Of a DNA stretch of 64,000 bases, positions 56,813 through 64,000 are shown one piece after another (positions within the stretch are counted from its first letter, which is position 1; each line of letters starts with the position of its first letter). The position numbers and the translations under genes are program-made. Below the pieces are notes generated by a model, which saw nothing but the letters and a program-made list of their open reading frames with translations, did no database searches and had not been told where the DNA came from. The DNA is from Cochlodiniinecator piscidefendens. Its GTDB lineage: Bacteria > Pseudomonadota > Alphaproteobacteria > Rhodobacterales > Rhodobacteraceae. The DNA lies in NCBI RefSeq assembly GCF_011326755.1, contig NZ_JAAOIE010000004.1, positions 1 through 64,000 on the forward strand, read 5' to 3'.

Positions 56813-57433
56813 TCAATCTTCGCTGCGCCAACCTTCATCTCGATGTGTTCCGTCACAATAAGGCTTATTTCCCGACCTACCACATCGACACAGCACGTAT
56901 TTATCAGCTGAACCGCCTTCGCCAGATAGAGGCGCATCAATCGCCGCCCCCGTCACCCAATACGGGCCATTTGGTTCGACCTCTACCGTTGTCCGTTCAG
57001 CGATACGGTGTTCTGCCCCTGCAAAAGCCAACGCGCCAGATGGACAGGCCGCAACAACAGCTTCGACTTCTGCTTTGGTGCCATTGTCCGGTTGTATCCA
57101 CGGCTTTTGCGCCGGATCAAAAACATGGCTAGCTAAACGACCACATTCCGCAGCATGCGAACACAATAATGGATTATACGTCACCGTTACCTCGGCACCT
57201 TCATAGGCGATCAACCTATCACGACCTGCCGGTTTTCCACCCGATGACAAAAACCCAATGTCTTTATGAGTTCCGTCACAGAAAGGCTTAGATTTACTCG
57301 CCCCGCAACGGCACAATGCCATAACAGGTTTTACGAGCGTCACATCCCCATCCGCGCCTTTCATCGACGCGCAGTGTTTTAAGATAAGTGGCCCGTTTTC
57401 GCGTAGTTCAAAGATTGGCTTGTCATCTGACAT
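56813..57433 (-). CDS. Double CDGSH iron-sulfur protein with central Fer4_19-like domain
   Basis: A 206-residue protein with three parts. CRCGASKSKPFCDGTH and CRCGRSGNKPYCDGTH (N- and C-terminal ends) are CDGSH 2Fe-2S sites with the C-x-C...C-x3-H pattern. The middle (about 75-140) has CSHAAEC and VVAACPSGAL, typical of a Fer4_19/divergent ferredoxin-like module. GGAGG precedes the ATG. Function is unknown; it may handle electrons or Fe-S clusters. Confidence 0.87.
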   Translation of the reverse strand: MSDDKPIFELRENGPLILKHCASMKGADGDVTLVKPVMALCRCGASKSKPFCDGTHKDIGFLSSGGKPAGRDRLIAYEGAEVTVTYNPLLCSHAAECGRLASHVFDPAQKPWIQPDNGTKAEVEAVVAACPSGALAFAGAEHRIAERTTVEVEPNGPYWVTGAAIDAPLSGEGGSADKYVLCRCGRSGNKPYCDGTHRDEGWRSED

Positions 57434-57492
57434 GGCTCATCCTCCCTATTCATAGGAAGTGTCTGCCAAGCCTCTTCGCAAAGCAAGCCCCG

Positions 57493-58482
57493 TTAAAGCG
57501 CAAGCTCTGTTCGCATATCCGCAAAGTCTTCCATCACCGTCAGAAGTTCTGACATGATCCCCGCTTCAGAAAGCGCGTGCCCCGCCTGCCCGATCAATCT
57601 CAGGTCCGACTTTGGCCAAGCTTTCGAAAGCCGGTACGCCGAGCTCGGCGGGCAAATCATATCAAACCGGCCCTGCACGATGACACCTGGAATATGCGCA
57701 ATCCGATCCGCGTTTTTTATGATCCAATCGTCGCACTCTAAAAACGCACCGTTGATAAAATAGTGGCTCTCCAGCTTCGCAAAGGACAGTGCATAATCAG
57801 ATGGCGTCGGCCCAACCCGGCCATTGCTGCTAATCGCCGCGAGCGCATTTTCCCAAACGGTCCACGCACGGGCATATTTAACCTCTTCGCCATAACTGCC
57901 TGAGTGAATATGGCCATGATAGTTTTTGATCACCTCACCGCGCTCTTCCATCGGCAAAAGCCCTACGAACTCATCCCATAAATCTGGCCAGAACGCCGAT
58001 ACGCCGCCCTCGTAAAACCAATCCAGTTCAGCTTTCGTAGCCAAGAACACTCCGCGCAAAGCCAATGCAGCAGCGCGGTCTGGGTGCGAAATGGCATATA
58101 TCAACGAAAGCGTTGCACCCCAACTGCCGCCAAAGACAATCCAGCGTTCAATTTCAAAAGCCTCGCGAATACGCTCAATATCCGCGACCAAATCCCAAGT
58201 TGTATTGCTCTCGACGCTTCCACTCGGTTTTGAACGCCCACAACCACGTTGATCGAACAAAACGATCCGGTAAATTTTTGGATCAAAAAACCGACGCATA
58301 AAGGGGCTGGTGCCGCCACCGGGTCCGCCGTGCAAAACAATAACCGGAATGCCATCGCGCGCACCGCATTGTTCCACGTAGATCTGATGCCCATCGCCAA
58401 CATCCATCATCCGCCGATCAAATGGTTCAATCGGTGGGAAAAGATGAAATGATGCGCCTTTTTGCCGTGCGGACCTGTCCAT
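57493..58482 (-). CDS. pip: Prolyl aminopeptidase (proline iminopeptidase)
   Basis: A 329-residue alpha/beta hydrolase. The N-terminal [18 protein letters not shown] oxyanion motif, the nucleophile elbow FGGSWGATL and the catalytic His in AGHALSE are typical of the S33 peptidase family. It removes N-terminal proline from peptides in the cytoplasm. It diverges from ubiG across 63 bases. Confidence 0.94.
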   Translation of the reverse strand: MDRSARQKGASFHLFPPIEPFDRRMMDVGDGHQIYVEQCGARDGIPVIVLHGGPGGGTSPFMRRFFDPKIYRIVLFDQRGCGRSKPSGSVESNTTWDLVADIERIREAFEIERWIVFGGSWGATLSLIYAISHPDRAAALALRGVFLATKAELDWFYEGGVSAFWPDLWDEFVGLLPMEERGEVIKNYHGHIHSGSYGEEVKYARAWTVWENALAAISSNGRVGPTPSDYALSFAKLESHYFINGAFLECDDWIIKNADRIAHIPGVIVQGRFDMICPPSSAYRLSKAWPKSDLRLIGQAGHALSEAGIMSELLTVMEDFADMRTELAL

Positions 58483-58545
58483 GAATACCCTATATACTAT
58501 GTGACGGGCCCCCTAAGCGCCGCCATTACATATATGGAGTATAGA

Positions 58546-59301
58546 ATGCCTAGCGCAGATGCCAGAGCCGAAAACACAATTGATCCCGCTGAAGTTGCAA
58601 AATTTGAAGCGATGGCAGCAGAATGGTGGGACACAAACGGCAAGTTTAAACCGCTACATCTAATGAACCCTTGTCGGTTGGATTACATTACCCGGCAAAT
58701 CGCTGCTGAGTTTGACCGTGATCTGGATGACGCAGCCCCATTTGCCGGTTTGCGTGTTCTCGATATCGGGTGTGGCGGCGGGCTACTTTCTGAACCGATG
58801 GCACGGCTGGGCGCAGACGTTGTCGGGGCGGATGCTGCCCCTGCCAATATCCCTGTCGCGCGCCTTCACGCTGAGCAATCCGGCCTTACCATCGATTATC
58901 GCAATTGTGCGGCTGAATCTTTGATTGACGACGGCGAGCAATTTGACGTGATCCTGAATATGGAAGTCATCGAACATGTTGCTGATCCGCAGGCCTTTTT
59001 GAACGCCTGCAATCAATTACTGAAATCAGGCGGACTGATGCTGTGTTCAACGATCAACCGCAATCCAAAAAGCTTTATGATGGCGATTGTTGGGGCGGAA
59101 TACGTGATGCGCTGGTTACCCAAAGGCACCCACGAATGGCATAAATTCATCACCCCTGACGAATTGTTCAACCTGATCAAAACCGCCTCACTGACCCCAG
59201 TTGATCGCAAGGGTTTTGTATTTAATCCTATCTCTTGGGCGTGGTCTATTTCAGACCGAGATTTGTCCGTGAACTACGTTACCGCAAGCACAAAGCCTTA
59301 A
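58546..59301 (+). CDS. ubiG: UbiG, ubiquinone biosynthesis O-methyltransferase
   Basis: A 251-residue class I methyltransferase from the ATG at 58546 with GGAG upstream. Motif I is [35 protein letters not shown] and the C-terminal [12 protein letters not shown] are diagnostic of UbiG, which does both O-methylations in ubiquinone synthesis. The frame is open 84 bases further upstream. It converges with the MarR gene (4-base overlap). Confidence 0.95.
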   Translation: MPSADARAENTIDPAEVAKFEAMAAEWWDTNGKFKPLHLMNPCRLDYITRQIAAEFDRDLDDAAPFAGLRVLDIGCGGGLLSEPMARLGADVVGADAAPANIPVARLHAEQSGLTIDYRNCAAESLIDDGEQFDVILNMEVIEHVADPQAFLNACNQLLKSGGLMLCSTINRNPKSFMMAIVGAEYVMRWLPKGTHEWHKFITPDELFNLIKTASLTPVDRKGFVFNPISWAWSISDRDLSVNYVTASTKP

Positions 59302-59738
59302 ACGTCATCCAATCGGTGCCGAAGTTCGCGTAAAACCGGTAGGGCTGCGCGTACTTTGTCGCTGCCAATTTTCTTTACAACGTCGCTGATCACTGGCGAA
59401 ATGGATTGAATGGCAGCGTCGCACGCCTTGCGCCCCGCCGGGCTGATTGCCACGAATTTGCGGCGTGCATCATCCCAATCAGGGCGGATATGAATATGCC
59501 CAGCCCATTCAAGCTTTGACAACGTGTTGGTCATTGCCCCACGGGTCACGTGAAACGCAGCCGCCAATTGTGCTGGTGATTTTTCATCATTGCTATGGGC
59601 CAAATGATTGAGCACCGAGAAATGGCTTAACTCCATCCCCTTTGGCAGTACTTTCGACAGACGAGACCGGGCAAGCTGATCCGCCATCAGAATTTCTGAG
59701 AATAACGCAACTGCTAAAGTGTCTTCTGACTCGGGCAT
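59298..59738 (-). CDS. MarR-family transcriptional regulator
   Basis: A 146-residue winged-helix protein. [19 protein letters not shown] is the first helix region, and [20 protein letters not shown] is the recognition helix (about 57-76), followed by the wing. Its start overlaps the end of the nitrilase-family gene by 25 bases, so the pair is likely co-translated. Ligand and targets are unknown. Confidence 0.9.
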   Translation of the reverse strand: MPESEDTLAVALFSEILMADQLARSRLSKVLPKGMELSHFSVLNHLAHSNDEKSPAQLAAAFHVTRGAMTNTLSKLEWAGHIHIRPDWDDARRKFVAISPAGRKACDAAIQSISPVISDVVKKIGSDKVRAALPVLRELRHRLDDV

Positions 59739-60568
59739 ACGGGACCTGCAAAGGGGCGATCATGGGCGATCGACGGTATCATTCGCCGGCACTTATCCAC
59801 CTCTTTCAGATCAAAATCAACGAGTGTAACGCCTGGCTCCACCCCACCATCGGCTAAAATTTCCCCCCAAGGCGACACAACAAGCGAATGCCCGTATGTT
59901 TTGCGCAAAGGCCCCGATTGCGCCGAATGGGTACCACATTGCGCAGGCGCGATCACGAAACACCCTGTTTCTATGGCCCGCGCACGCAACAAGACATGCC
60001 AATGTGCTGCCCCCGAAACCGGGGAAAATGCTGCCGGAATTGTCAAGATTTTTGCCCCTGCATGGGCCAGTGCCCGATGCAAATGCGCAAATCGCAAATC
60101 ATAGCAGATGCTCATTCCGACGGGTGCAAAATCAGTTTCCACAACAACGGCCTGATCCCCAGGGCGATATCCCGATGATTCGCGAAAGGATTCAGTTTCA
60201 TCGATATCCACATCAAACATATGGATTTTATCATAGCGTGCTTTGATCTCCCCTTCTGGGGAAATCATGAACGATCGATTTGCAAAACGCCCATCGACAT
60301 CGTTGGTTTTCAAACCGAGTGAACCAATCAAAACCCAAACGCCCAATGCTTTGGCTTCAGCGCAAATAGCAGTGAGCGTCGGATCGTCTTCTTCAAAATG
60401 AAGGACTTCTTGCTGGTGTTTACGCGATAGAGAGACACAATTTGTCACCTCGGGTGTGAGAATAAACTCTGCACCACGTGCCGCTACATCTCGCATATAT
60501 GTCAGTATTTGCGGGATATTTGCCTCCGGCGTGTCACCGGAGGTCAACTGCAATAGTCCTACACGCAT
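59714..60568 (-). CDS. Carbon-nitrogen hydrolase (nitrilase superfamily, Nit1/Nit2-like)
   Basis: A 284-residue enzyme with the Glu-Lys-Cys triad: Glu in ILTPEVTN, Lys in RYDKIHMFDVD and Cys in SICYDLRF. The sequence is closest to omega-amidase or deaminated-glutathione amidase members. It is 5 bases after grxC, and comF lies 39 bases further upstream, so the three probably share an operon. The glutaredoxin neighbour fits a glutathione-related role, which is inference. Confidence 0.87.
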   Translation of the reverse strand: MRVGLLQLTSGDTPEANIPQILTYMRDVAARGAEFILTPEVTNCVSLSRKHQQEVLHFEEDDPTLTAICAEAKALGVWVLIGSLGLKTNDVDGRFANRSFMISPEGEIKARYDKIHMFDVDIDETESFRESSGYRPGDQAVVVETDFAPVGMSICYDLRFAHLHRALAHAGAKILTIPAAFSPVSGAAHWHVLLRARAIETGCFVIAPAQCGTHSAQSGPLRKTYGHSLVVSPWGEILADGGVEPGVTLVDFDLKEVDKCRRMIPSIAHDRPFAGPVCPSQKTL

Positions 60569-60573
60569 TTCTA

Positions 60574-60828
60574 TTATGCCAACATCAGATCAAGCGCGCC
60601 TTGACGCTCAAGCGCGTGCAGTTCATCGCAACCGCCAATGTGTTCTTTCCCAATGAAAATTTGCGGAACAGACGTCACACCTTGCGAACGCTTAACCATT
60701 TCTTGCTTTTTGTTTGGGTTACGCAACACGTCAACTTCGTTGAATTTTACGCCTTTGGCTTTCAACAAACGTTTTGCAGCATGGCAGTAGCCACACAATG
60801 GAGATGTATAAATTTCAACGGTTTTCAT
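60574..60828 (-). CDS. grxC: GrxC, glutaredoxin 3
   Basis: An 84-residue thiol-disulfide oxidoreductase with the CGYC active site (residues 12-15), TSVPQIFIG (the cis-Pro loop) and GGCDEL (glutathione-binding). It is close to E. coli GrxC (83). It lies between comF and the nitrilase gene. Confidence 0.95.
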   Translation of the reverse strand: MKTVEIYTSPLCGYCHAAKRLLKAKGVKFNEVDVLRNPNKKQEMVKRSQGVTSVPQIFIGKEHIGGCDELHALERQGALDLMLA

Positions 60829-60867
60829 AGTGGTGCCTTATCACGAGTTTTTTTGAACTATAGGCAT

Positions 60868-61584
60868 TTAAGCGTCCTTAGCAACGCGTGCCAGTGTAAG
60901 CACAGAAACGTGAGCAGCCCCCGCAACAAAACATGCCTCGGCGCAAGCGGCCAGCGTCGCACCAGATGTCATAACATCATCCACCAACAGCACGGGACGA
61001 CCGGCTATTCTGTGACGTCGTTTCGGGGTATGAGTTATCGCGCCCTGAAGTAAGGCAAACCGCGCATCGCGACCCTCGCCTTCCAGTGATTTCGTGCCTA
61101 TGCGCCTCGTTAATAAATCGGGGCAATACGAAATCCCCAAATGCCCTGCAACGCCCCGCCCTAGCAAAGCAGCCTGATTATAGCGTCGCTTTAACAATCG
61201 CGTCCAATGTAACGGAACAGGTGCAATCAACATATTTGGCACCAATACTGGCGTTGCGACGCGCGCCATCCATTCGCTGGCCGGGCGCGCCAATTCCGTA
61301 TGGTCACCGTGTTTCAATCCCAAAACAATTTTTCGGGCATTGTCTTTGTAAACGAGCGCCGCGCGGCCGTTCGACCAAGGCCGCTGTGTTTGGATGCATT
61401 CATCACAATGAGCAACCAATGCTTCATCCTCCCCCGGCAGCGGGGCACCGCAGGTGTCGCAGACTGTTCCTGCGATAAATGGTGTATCACGCCAACATTT
61501 TCCACACAGACCAAAATCTTGATCAACCAATCCACCGCAAGAAATACAGCGTGGTGGAAAAATCACTTTGAGGGCGCTTTGCAT
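60868..61584 (-). CDS. comF: ComF-family phosphoribosyltransferase-like protein
   Basis: A 238-residue protein. The N-terminal double zinc region has CISCGG, CGKCW, CDTCG and CDEC cysteine pairs. The phosphoribosyltransferase signature is VLLVDDVMTSGATL near residue 200. ComF proteins are linked to DNA uptake and late DNA-processing; the role in this organism is not shown by context. It diverges from the methyltransferase-like gene. Confidence 0.92.
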   Translation of the reverse strand: MQSALKVIFPPRCISCGGLVDQDFGLCGKCWRDTPFIAGTVCDTCGAPLPGEDEALVAHCDECIQTQRPWSNGRAALVYKDNARKIVLGLKHGDHTELARPASEWMARVATPVLVPNMLIAPVPLHWTRLLKRRYNQAALLGRGVAGHLGISYCPDLLTRRIGTKSLEGEGRDARFALLQGAITHTPKRRHRIAGRPVLLVDDVMTSGATLAACAEACFVAGAAHVSVLTLARVAKDA

Positions 61585-61629
61585 TGTCGTTCCATCCTTC
61601 TAAAGTGCCCGCGATTCAAAGGAAGCTAG

Positions 61630-62478
61630 ATGCAACACCCCACCCAGCTGTTCGATCGCGCCGCTGTTCTGCAAAAACGATCCCGTGTGAAAAACCGGGC
61701 CGATCTGTTTTTGCAGGATGATACCGCTGATGAAATTCAGGAAAGACTAACTGAGGTTAACAGAACGTTTACAGACGTAGCGATTGTGACCCCTTTCCCA
61801 GAAATCTGGGCGGATCGTTTTCCATACGCAACAATCATTGCAGACGATGATTTACTCGCCTTACCTTTGGGTCAGTTTGATTTGGTGATCCACGCCATGG
61901 CTCTTCATTGGGCAAACGATCCAGTAGGCCAGATTATTCAATGCCACAGAGCATTAAAGTCCGATGGTCTATTTATTGCGGCGCTTTTTGGCGGGCAAAC
62001 GCTTTCAGAATTAAGGGCCGCCCTGTCCGAAGCGGAAATCGCTGTGATGGGTGGCCTTTCACCGCGTATCGCCCCTATGGGGGAATTGCGTGATCTTGGC
62101 GCATTGTTGCAACGCGGTGGTTTGGCATTGCCAGTCGCGGACTCAGCCGTGAAAACAGTTACCTATCAAAGTGCGCTTCATCTTATGCGAGATCTGCGCG
62201 CGATGGGCGAAACGAACACATTGTCCGACAGGCTACGCAAACCAACAAACCGTAAGGTTTTTGCCAAAACCAACGAAATCTACCACAGCGCCTTTGGCCA
62301 AACAGATGGTCGCATTCCAGCGACTTTTGAAGTCGTATATCTTACCGGTTGGGCCCCAGACGAAAGTCAACAAAAGCCAATGCGGCCTGGATCGGCCGCC
62401 CAACGCTTAGCCGATGCACTTGGAACAGACGAAACAAAGCTTTCGGATTTCACGATCCCGAGAAAGGACAAATCATGA
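61630..62478 (+). CDS. NDUFAF5-like methyltransferase-fold protein (complex I assembly family)
   Basis: A 282-residue class I SAM-fold protein. It starts RAAVLQKRSR, and the HWANDPVGQIIQCHRALKSDG and AALFGGQTLSELRAAL segments match the NDUFAF5 family, which hydroxylates an arginine of a complex I subunit in mitochondria. The N-terminal glycine loop of motif I is absent (VAIVTPFPEIWADRFP instead), as in that family. AAAGGA precedes the ATG. It overlaps hemH by 4 bases. Confidence 0.85.
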   Translation: MQHPTQLFDRAAVLQKRSRVKNRADLFLQDDTADEIQERLTEVNRTFTDVAIVTPFPEIWADRFPYATIIADDDLLALPLGQFDLVIHAMALHWANDPVGQIIQCHRALKSDGLFIAALFGGQTLSELRAALSEAEIAVMGGLSPRIAPMGELRDLGALLQRGGLALPVADSAVKTVTYQSALHLMRDLRAMGETNTLSDRLRKPTNRKVFAKTNEIYHSAFGQTDGRIPATFEVVYLTGWAPDESQQKPMRPGSAAQRLADALGTDETKLSDFTIPRKDKS

Positions 62479-63509
62479 CCAATATTTTACCCTCGGATCA
62501 TCCAAAGCTTCCAACTCGGAAAATTGGTGTTCTAATCGCAAATCTAGGCACACCGGACGGATACGACTATTGGTCCATGCGTCGGTATCTGGGCGAATTT
62601 TTATCGGATCAGCGTGTCATTGATTATCCCGCTTGGAAATGGCAACCACTGCTACAACTCGTTATTTTATCCAAACGGCCCTTTAGCTCTGGCGCGGCTT
62701 ACAAAAGTATTTGGAACGAAGAAGCCGGCGAAAGCCCCCTTATGACCATTACAAAAAGCCAAACTGAAGCCTTGCGTGAACAATTGCGGGCCACGCTGGG
62801 CGATCACGTCGTCGTCGATTTTTGTATGCGGTACGGCAACCCGTCCACCCAGTCCAAAGTCGATCAGATGATCAAAGACGGTTGCGATAAAATACTCTTT
62901 TTCCCGCTGTATCCTCAATACGCTGGTGCGACGACGGCAACAGCAAACGACAGCTTTTTTGCAGCGCTGAAATCTGCGCCTTGGCAACCAGCCGTACGCA
63001 CTGTTCCCGCGTATTTTGATAATTCAAACTATGTTGATGCGCTCGCGCAATCCGTTGAACGTGCCTATGCAAATATGGACGTGCGCCCTGATCACCTCAT
63101 TGCCTCATATCACGGCATGCCAAAACGCTATTTGATGCAGGGCGATCCCTATCATTGCCAATGCCAAAAAACTTCGCGCCTGCTGAAAGAACGCCTAGGT
63201 TGGGAAGATGGGCACATCGTCACCACCTTCCAATCCAAGTTTGGTCCTGAAGAATGGCTTCAACCCTACACAGTTGAAGAAGTAGCGCGACTGGCAAAAA
63301 GCGGCAAAAAGAACATCGCCGTTATTGCACCCGCTTTCTCAGCGGATTGCATTGAAACCCTCGAAGAAATTAATGAGGAAATTAAGGAAAGCTTTGAAGA
63401 AGCGGGCGGCGAAACCTTTACTTATATCCCGTGCCTCAATGATGACGCTGTACATATTCAGGCTTTGGCATCCATTGTTCAGGATAACCTGTCCGGATGG
63501 ATTAAATAA
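62475..63509 (+). CDS. hemH: HemH, ferrochelatase
   Basis: A 344-residue enzyme that inserts iron into protoporphyrin IX. The N terminus IANLGTPDGYDYWSMRRYL, the catalytic His in ASYHGMPKRY and the Glu in ETLEEINEE are visible. The ATG at 62475 overlaps the upstream stop as ATGA, so translation is coupled. The frame is open 126 bases further upstream. Haem from this enzyme serves respiration and the P450. Confidence 0.96.
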   Translation: MTNILPSDHPKLPTRKIGVLIANLGTPDGYDYWSMRRYLGEFLSDQRVIDYPAWKWQPLLQLVILSKRPFSSGAAYKSIWNEEAGESPLMTITKSQTEALREQLRATLGDHVVVDFCMRYGNPSTQSKVDQMIKDGCDKILFFPLYPQYAGATTATANDSFFAALKSAPWQPAVRTVPAYFDNSNYVDALAQSVERAYANMDVRPDHLIASYHGMPKRYLMQGDPYHCQCQKTSRLLKERLGWEDGHIVTTFQSKFGPEEWLQPYTVEEVARLAKSGKKNIAVIAPAFSADCIETLEEINEEIKESFEEAGGETFTYIPCLNDDAVHIQALASIVQDNLSGWIK

Positions 63510-63522
63510 ATCCATTGCAAAT

Positions 63523-63554
63523 AAAAAAGGCACCGGAAAATCCGATGCCTTTTT
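63523..63554. terminator. Bidirectional terminator after hemH
   Basis: GGCACCGGA / TCCGATGCC arms (63529-63537 and 63541-63549) form a 9-bp stem with one C-A mismatch, flanked by an A run and a T run. It suits both hemH (plus) and the small gene on the minus strand. Confidence 0.87.
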
Positions 63555-63573
63555 AAATAAGTTGTGCGCGCTA

Positions 63574-63756
63574 TTAGGAAGCAGCAGCAGCCAACATTAC
63601 GAGCAGTAGAAGTGGAACAACGATGCCACCAGAAGAAGAAGAAGTTTGTACTTCTTCGATGATGACAGGTGCTTCCATTACTGGTGCTTCATAAGAACCA
63701 GCGAAAGCTGAAGTTGCGGCTACTGAAACTGCGGCAGCGAGAGCGATTTTTTTCAT
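63574..63756 (-). CDS. Small exported or membrane protein (60 residues)
   Basis: A 60-residue protein. Residues 1-19 form a signal peptide ending SAFA. A short linker rich in E, V and P leads to SSSSGG and then a hydrophobic C-terminal segment (GIVVPLLLLVMLAAAA) that could span the membrane. Similar short proteins occur near hemH in Rhodobacterales, as I recall. The function is unknown. GGAGAATACT precedes the ATG. Confidence 0.78.
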   Translation of the reverse strand: MKKIALAAAVSVAATSAFAGSYEAPVMEAPVIIEEVQTSSSSGGIVVPLLLLVMLAAAAS

Positions 63757-64000
63757 AGTATTCTCCAGAATTTGTCAACGTCACACCATAGGCGACATAT
63801 GACACCCAAGACTGTAATTTGTATCTTCGTATAATCAGCAGAATAAGTAAATTGCAAACATATCTTACCTCAGAAACCGTGTAGAAGCTGCAAATGTCGT
63901 CAAATTAGCAACACTTGCGCCCCCACGCCCACCAATGAGAACAATTCTGAAATGTCTTCGTTATATAGGCCGATGCAACCGTTAGAGGAGCGACGACCAA
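63757..64000. other. Divergent promoter region at the right edge
   Basis: This 244-base region lies upstream of the small minus-strand gene. It is AT-rich with no large frame. At its end AGAGGAG (63983-63989) is a strong ribosome site, placed so that a plus-strand gene could start just past position 64000. A TATATA is seen at 63962-63967. No further element can be supported. Confidence 0.4.

Noticed and set aside
56749-56940. A 63-residue minus-strand frame overlapping the 3' end of the CDGSH gene
   Set aside because: Most of it is the CDGSH gene in another frame, and it has no ribosome site. The charged tail is probably chance.
1-64000. Mobile element, prophage, CRISPR or tRNA/rRNA gene
   Set aside because: No transposase, integrase, phage structural gene, regularly spaced repeat or tRNA cloverleaf was seen.

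Overview
The window looks like the chromosome of a marine alphaproteobacterium of the order Rhodobacterales (Roseobacter group). The call rests on the gene neighbourhoods: rnd-lptC-lptA-lptB-hpf-ptsN, secA / PpiC-type isomerase / argJ / mutT, rimP-nusA-ylxR-infB, TRAP transport genes, and a glycosyltransferase/sulfotransferase block of a kind I associate with this group. Protein-level resemblances are from memory; no search was run. I found no rRNA, tRNA, CRISPR array, insertion sequence or prophage. Base composition looks even, near half G+C, and gene density is high; no gene-free stretch exceeds 300 bases.

Region 1 (about 0.3-18.7 kb) is a phenylacetate (paa) catabolic island. One minus-strand run carries a FadJ/PaaFH-type fusion, dctP-dctQ-dctM, a cytochrome P450, paaZ and paaX. 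A divergent plus-strand operon carries paaG-paaI-paaK-paaR(tetR). A second minus-strand operon carries paaJ-paaA-paaB-paaC-paaD-paaE. Together they encode CoA activation (PaaK), ring epoxidation (PaaABCDE), isomerisation (PaaG), hydrolytic ring opening (PaaZ), beta-oxidation (PaaFH fusion, PaaJ) and salvage (PaaI). The unusual part is the TRAP transporter and P450, joined by 4-base overlaps and a 4- to 10-base gap to paaZ. Two related palindromes lie upstream of the plus-strand paa operon and of paaJ, and probably bind the TetR-type regulator.

Region 2 (18.7-24.1 kb) holds a FAD oxidoreductase, a frame-disrupted RNase D gene, the LptC/LptA/LptB lipopolysaccharide export genes, a long-form ribosome hibernation factor and PtsN. 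Region 3 (24.1-34.2 kb) is a surface-polysaccharide block: cysQ, a GT2 enzyme, galU, a GT4 enzyme, a GT2/GT92-like enzyme, a GT14-like enzyme and a sulfotransferase all run on the minus strand, and a polysaccharide-type ABC permease and an SH3-domain secreted protein diverge from cysQ. The pairing of a PAPS-type sulfotransferase with the PAP phosphatase CysQ suggests a sulfated glycan.

Region 4 (34.2-45.3 kb) has alkB, dnaK-dnaJ with a convincing alphaproteobacterial RpoH promoter, a TetR-controlled RND efflux operon with a visible operator, radC, and a periplasmic-binding/OmpA fusion. Region 5 (45.4-56.6 kb) is housekeeping: secA, PpiC-type isomerase, argJ, mutT, a 44-residue conserved-looking small protein, and the infB-ylxR-nusA-rimP translation operon. 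Region 6 (56.8-64 kb) holds a double-CDGSH iron-sulfur protein, prolyl aminopeptidase, ubiG, a MarR regulator, a nitrilase-family hydrolase, grxC, comF, an NDUFAF5-like methyltransferase-fold protein, hemH and a small exported protein.
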